From Litoribacter ruber (GTDB lineage Bacteria > Bacteroidota > Bacteroidia > Cytophagales > Cyclobacteriaceae): a DNA stretch of 64,000 nucleotides. The position numbers were made by a program, and so were the translations under genes. The DNA is taken from the NCBI RefSeq assembly GCF_018500185.1, contig NZ_JAHBGI010000002.1, positions 310,001-374,000 of the forward strand, written 5' to 3'. Shown one piece after another: positions 60,833-64,000 of this stretch (its first letter is position 1; each line of letters begins with the position of its first letter). Below the pieces are notes generated by a model. The model made no database searches. It had not been told where the DNA came from and worked only from the letters and a program-made list of their open reading frames with translations.

Positions 60833-61518
60833 TAGAAATTTTCCAAATAGCGCCTCATATCGTTGAAGTTCAATGGCCAAAAGAAATTTCAACAGAAATC
60901 CTTTATCAAAAGGCCCACGTTAAAAAGAAGCTGATAGAGCATTATCCGCACACCTTGCTACGGGCTGTATCAGGTTTTCACAATCTCGGTCTTTTCTTTG
61001 CCGAGCCGCAGAATTCAAAAGAGATCCTGACCATCTCTAGAAATATTCTGTCCAATTATGCAGGGGAAAGCAAAATGGAAAAGCACCTATGGAAAATCCC
61101 CGTGTGCTATAACGGAAAGGACCTAGAGAAGCTTTCAGAATGGAAGAACCTTTCCATCATAGAAATCATAAGGCTTCATTCCTCAGTTTCATATCATATT
61201 CATTTCTATGGTTTCTTGCCAGGATTTTTATACCTGGGTGGCTTGGATGAAAAGCTGGCCACAGCACGAAAAACCAACCCGGAGAGGGAAATAAAGGCCG
61301 GAAGCGTAGCCATTGGCGGCAGGCAGACGGGCATTTATCCCAGCACAAGCCCAGGTGGATGGCATGTTATTGGCCAAACTCCAATCACGATGTTTGATCC
61401 CACAAGATCACCTGCCGTTTGGGGAAATGAAGGTGACATCATTGAATTTTTTCCCATTGAGTTTAATGAAATGGCTCTGTATGAAGGGAAAATACCTGAA
61501 AAAATCAAGTATGCTTGA
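60829..61518 (+). CDS. pxpB: 5-oxoprolinase subunit B (KipI-like)
   Basis: 229 residues. 'IPVCYNGKDLEKLSEWKNLSIIEIIRLHSSVSYHIHFYGFLPGFLYLGGLDEKLATARKTNPE' followed by 'GSVAIGGRQTGIYPSTSPGGWHVIGQTP' are the PxpB/KipI (allophanate hydrolase subunit 1-like) signatures with the 'F.PGF.YL' and the final 'DP.R...W' patterns. It overlaps pxpC by 8 bp. Confidence 0.95.
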   Translation: MIEIFQIAPHIVEVQWPKEISTEILYQKAHVKKKLIEHYPHTLLRAVSGFHNLGLFFAEPQNSKEILTISRNILSNYAGESKMEKHLWKIPVCYNGKDLEKLSEWKNLSIIEIIRLHSSVSYHIHFYGFLPGFLYLGGLDEKLATARKTNPEREIKAGSVAIGGRQTGIYPSTSPGGWHVIGQTPITMFDPTRSPAVWGNEGDIIEFFPIEFNEMALYEGKIPEKIKYA

Positions 61519-62362
61519 AATTTTGGATCCCGGACTTTATTGTAGCCTTCAGGATGAGGGAAGAGTTGCCCAAGGCGACATTGCAGTTCCTTTTTCTGGC
61601 GCCATGGATCGGCAATCCCTCCATTTGGCTAATCACATTCTCCAAAACGACCTTAATGCCAGTTGCCTGGAGTTTGCTTCCCCTGGTCCCACGTTGAAAT
61701 TCCATTATTCAACCACCATAACCATTACCGGGGCAAAAGCATTCCTTGTGCTGAATGGCAAAAGTATCGCGCCAGCTAACAACGCCATACTTAGCCTGAA
61801 GCCCGATGACGTCATAAAAATCAAAACCCTGGAATCTGGTTCCTGGGCCTACCTGGGGATTGTTGGTGGATTTGATTCGGAAAAGGTCCTGGGAAGCCAA
61901 AGCCTTTCTCCAGGAATTACAGTTTTATCGGGTTTATTAAAAGGGAACACAATCAATTACAGCAGCCAGGACTTCCTGTTTTCAGCATCCAGTTCCAGGG
62001 TGAAACCCGCATTTCCATGGGAAAAGGTGAAAGTATTAAAGGTCAGAAAAGGACCGGAATTCAGCCTGTTGCCAGAGGAGATTATCCGGAAATTACGGAC
62101 TGACAGCTTTAGCTTTACCTCCGAAAGAAACCGTATGGCCGCTCCAATCCATGAACTGCTTCCGGCAAACCGGCTTGAAATCCTCACCTCTCCCATCTTC
62201 CCCGGCATGGTCCAACTTACCCCTGGCGGCAAGATGATATTGCTTTTAATGGAGGCACAAATCACGGGCGGGTACCCCAGAATCCTCTTTATGGAAGAAC
62301 CCCAACGGAATCTGGCAGTCCAGATGAAGCCCGGCCAAAAGTTCATGTTTGAAATTGTCTAA
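61511..62362 (+). CDS. pxpC: 5-oxoprolinase subunit C (KipA-like)
   Basis: 283 residues from the ATG at 61511 (MLEILDPGLYCSLQDEGR), which fits the family start; a longer frame from 61313 overlaps pxpB and has no conservation. 'GAMDRQSLHLANHIL', 'LEFASPGPTLKF', 'AYLGIVGGFDSEKVLGSQS' and 'MVQLTPGGKMILLLMEAQITGGYPRI' are the biotin-dependent carboxyltransferase/AHS2-family hallmarks. Last gene of the transporter-pxpABC operon. Confidence 0.94.
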   Translation: MLEILDPGLYCSLQDEGRVAQGDIAVPFSGAMDRQSLHLANHILQNDLNASCLEFASPGPTLKFHYSTTITITGAKAFLVLNGKSIAPANNAILSLKPDDVIKIKTLESGSWAYLGIVGGFDSEKVLGSQSLSPGITVLSGLLKGNTINYSSQDFLFSASSSRVKPAFPWEKVKVLKVRKGPEFSLLPEEIIRKLRTDSFSFTSERNRMAAPIHELLPANRLEILTSPIFPGMVQLTPGGKMILLLMEAQITGGYPRILFMEEPQRNLAVQMKPGQKFMFEIV

Positions 62363-62430
62363 AAGTTGTCTCCACAATCTCACCAATAATGATTGTTGGT
62401 TGGCTTAGGAGCCGGATCTACCTCCCCAGA

Positions 62431-62663
62431 TCGGACCCACATCCCCAAGTCTGGAAGACTTGAATGTAAGTAACCACGGCCGTGGACAGCATCCACCACC
62501 TAGCCCCACTACTCCGCGGAAGTTGAATTTTGCGAGAAGAATAACGGACTTAAAGATTAGACCTGCATCCCCAAGTCTGGATGACTTGAATGAAAGTAAC
62601 CACGGGTGCAACCCGTGGGCAGCAGCCACCACCAAGCCCCACAACTCCGGAGGAGTTGAATAT
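62431..62663. repeat. Left RAYT-linked palindromic repeat array (2 units)
   Basis: Two units with a 126-bp period (CAAGTCTGG starts at 62446 and 62572). Each has three hairpins in order: CAAGTCTGGAAGACTTG, CCACGGGTGCAACCCGTGG, and CAACTCCGGAGGAGTTG, separated by conserved linkers (for example gcagcCaccaccaagcccca). Unit 1 is degenerate in its second and third hairpin. Together with the array on the right these flank the transposase-like gene. 62363-62430 shows nothing clear. Confidence 0.85.
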
Positions 62664-62750
62664 CAATGCGTAGGACGCTAAAATCCATAAAGCCAAAGCG
62701 TAAATTCAAGGTTTTTTCCATAACTTAGATATCATCAATTTTTTAAAAAA

Positions 62751-63200
62751 ATGAGCAGTTATAAACAGGTTTTTTACCAGATAGTTTTTAGTACCAAAAG
62801 AAGACAGCACACTATCCCCGAGGCACACTGTGAAGAATTATACAGATATATTTGGGGCATAATTAAAAACAAAGACTGCAAGCTATACAGGGTCAATGGT
62901 ATATCCGATCATATTCACCTCTTTACTGACCTCCATCCTAAGATAAGTTTAGCAGAATTTATTAAGGACATTAAGGTTTCAAGCAGTATTTGGTTGAAAG
63001 AAAACAAAAATTTCCCCCTTTGGGAGGGCTGGGCTAATGGATATGGTGCATTTACATATTCCTATAGGGATATGGATGCGATAATCAACTACATAATCAA
63101 TCAAAAAGAACATCATAAGAAGGAGTCATTTTATGAGGAATATAAAAGACTGCTGATTGAAAATGGGGTGGCTTTTAAAGAAGAATATATGTTGGGGTAA
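62751..63200 (+). CDS. REP-associated tyrosine transposase (RAYT, IS200-like Y1)
   Basis: 149 residues. HUH motif His54-Ile-His56 in 'GISDHIHLF', 'FPLWEGWANGYGAFTYSYRDMDAIINYIINQKEHH' with candidate catalytic Tyr114. These are the Y1 transposase features of IS200/IS605 TnpA. It lacks IS-type ends of its own but is embedded in arrays of short palindromic repeats, which is the RAYT arrangement. RAYTs bind and cut such palindromes and are thought to spread them in the chromosome. Confidence 0.9.
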   Translation: MSSYKQVFYQIVFSTKRRQHTIPEAHCEELYRYIWGIIKNKDCKLYRVNGISDHIHLFTDLHPKISLAEFIKDIKVSSSIWLKENKNFPLWEGWANGYGAFTYSYRDMDAIINYIINQKEHHKKESFYEEYKRLLIENGVAFKEEYMLG

Positions 63201-63242
63201 TACCATGACTTTATTATAGGTGGCCTTTACACACAGAGGTTC

Positions 63243-63327
63243 AACCCCTCCGGGGTTAACCGAATTTTCACCTTACCGTTCCCCGGGTTCCACCCGGGGT
63301 TATTCACATTCAACCCCGCTGGGGTTG
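63243..63327. repeat. Three extra hairpins right of the RAYT gene
   Basis: AACCCCTCCGGGGTT (63243-63257), CCCCGGGTTCCACCCGGGG (63281-63299) and CAACCCCGCTGGGGTTG (63311-63327). They look like shorter relatives of the array hairpins, without the linkers of the full units. Confidence 0.7.
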
Positions 63328-63360
63328 ATTGAGTGGATAGGTATGATCTTAACTATCCAA

Positions 63361-63773
63361 ATCCGGAGGAGTTGAATACAAAAGAGAATTGACAAACCTG
63401 GAAACCTGCAGGCCTCCCCAAGTCTGGAAGACTTGAATGAAAGTAACCACGGGTGAAACCCGTGGGCAGCAGCCACCACCAAGCCCCAAACTCCGGAGGA
63501 ATTAAATATTGGCAGAAGAATGACGGACTTAAAGATCGGACCTGCATCCCCAAGTCTGGAAGACTTGAAGGTAAGTAACCACGGGTGCAACCCGTGGACA
63601 GCATCCACCACCAAGCCCCACAACTCCGGAGGAGTTCAATTTCACCAGAAGAATGACGGACCTACAGATTGGACCCACATCCCCAAGTCTGGAGGACTTG
63701 AATATAAGTAACCACGTGTGCAACCCGTGGACAGCATCTACCACCAAACCCCACTACTCCGGAGGAGTTGAAT
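63361..63773. repeat. Right RAYT-linked palindromic repeat array (3 units plus a partial)
   Basis: A partial third hairpin at 63363-63375 is followed by three units with CAAGTCTGG starts at 63419, 63551 and 63684 (periods 132 and 133). Each has the same three hairpins and linkers as the left array, for example CCACGGGTGCAACCCGTGG and CTCCGGAGGAGTTG. The last unit has a changed second hairpin (CCACGTGTGCAACCCGTGG). The units share direction on both sides of the RAYT gene. Confidence 0.85.
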
Positions 63774-63813
63774 ATCAGCTACTAAAAATTGCCTTCTTAC
63801 CGATTTTCACATA

Positions 63814-64000
63814 CTAAAAAGTGAATTTTTCCTTCTGCTCTTTCAGGTACTCCAAGAGCTCCTGCCCTTCTAACACTTCGATTTCCCCGGGAAGGCCCAA
63901 AACAAACCTGCCCACCCCCGGCAGCTCAGCCACCTCGGTGTCAAAATAGTAATGCTTCCTGTTTTTGATGCTGGTAAACTGCTTGGCCTCTGGATAACCC
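63814..64000 (-). CDS. WYL-domain transcriptional regulator, C-terminal end only
   Basis: Partial gene running off the right edge; only the last 62 residues are visible. 'HYYFDTEVAELPGVGRFVLGLPGEIEVLEGQELLEYLKEQ' is the typical C-terminal WCX segment of WYL-type HTH regulators in Bacteroidota. The stop codon is at 63814-63816. The 41 bp between it and the repeat array show nothing clear. Confidence 0.75.
   Translation of the reverse strand, partial: GYPEAKQFTSIKNRKHYYFDTEVAELPGVGRFVLGLPGEIEVLEGQELLEYLKEQKEKFTF

Noticed and set aside
61313-61510. N-terminal extension of pxpC
   Set aside because: Lies in another frame within pxpB with no family similarity; the ATG at 61511 begins the conserved domain.
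62405-63747. Open frames of 60-107 residues rich in Gly, Leu, Trp and Ser within the repeat arrays (for example frames reading VVGLGGGCC)
   Set aside because: They are translations of the palindromic repeats and recur in each unit; no start signals or family match.
63361-63773. CRISPR array
   Set aside because: Periods are about 130 bp and the linkers between hairpins are conserved, not unique spacers; no cas genes nearby.
1-64000. tRNA, rRNA or riboswitch genes
   Set aside because: No cloverleaf-like or rRNA segments were recognised by eye in the gaps; a covariance-model search would be needed to exclude them fully.

Overview
The window looks like chromosomal DNA of a denitrifying member of the Bacteroidota, most like the Cytophagales/Cyclobacteriaceae (inference). 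The signs are Bacteroidota-type TAnnTTTG -7 promoter boxes, start codons without strong Shine-Dalgarno sequences, an arginine operon with a transcarbamylase of the N-succinylornithine type, YceI and DUF-type genes typical of the phylum, and intergenic GAAGACGGGAGACGG-type and ACACAGAG repeats. Nothing suggests a plasmid or prophage. I found no rRNA, tRNA or CRISPR array.

Positions 1-13 kb are a denitrification region. On the minus strand lie two YceI proteins around a porin, and the operon norC-norB-norQ-norD-norE-norF (cytochrome c-dependent NO reductase and its assembly factors). A cysteine-rich Crp/Fnr regulator is divergent from norC. It is followed by a copper nitrite reductase with a fused C-terminal cytochrome c (nirK), nirV and a Sco-type copper lipoprotein. 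From 13.4 to 25.8 kb one long plus-strand array holds narK, a nitrate reductase module (cytochrome b-like subunit, molybdopterin subunit, 4Fe-4S subunit, Rieske protein, small membrane protein) and almost a whole molybdenum cofactor pathway: moaA, moeA, tauE-like, a mobA-moaD fusion, moeB-rhodanese, moaE and a moaC-mogA fusion. Together these genes can import nitrate, make the cofactor for its reductase, and carry NO3- to NO2- to NO to N2O. No N2O reductase is in the window. The nirK and narK promoters share a TGAC-N4-GTCA palindrome about 30 bp upstream of a perfect -7 box, which suggests that the neighbouring Crp/Fnr protein controls both.

From 26 to 29 kb are two short-chain dehydrogenases, a small unknown protein and a DsbA-like protein. 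From 29.4 to 37.7 kb is a complete arginine operon (acyltransferase, argG, argC, argD, argF', argB, argE, argH). From 37.7 to 47 kb are a porin, an AI-2E family permease, a small membrane protein, glutamate dehydrogenase, two small proteins, two tandem secreted subtilases and a small lipoprotein.

From 47 to 51.6 kb is a DNA repair operon (Rho-N-like protein, ATP-dependent ligase, Lhr-like helicase). Then come a TPR sensor histidine kinase, a PhzF-like protein, the TrkA-TrkH potassium uptake system, a TPR protein, a DUF2490 protein, and a 5-oxoprolinase operon (Nramp-like transporter, pxpA, pxpB, pxpC). The right end carries a REP-associated tyrosine transposase (RAYT) between arrays of ~130-bp palindromic repeats, and the C-terminal end of a WYL-type regulator.
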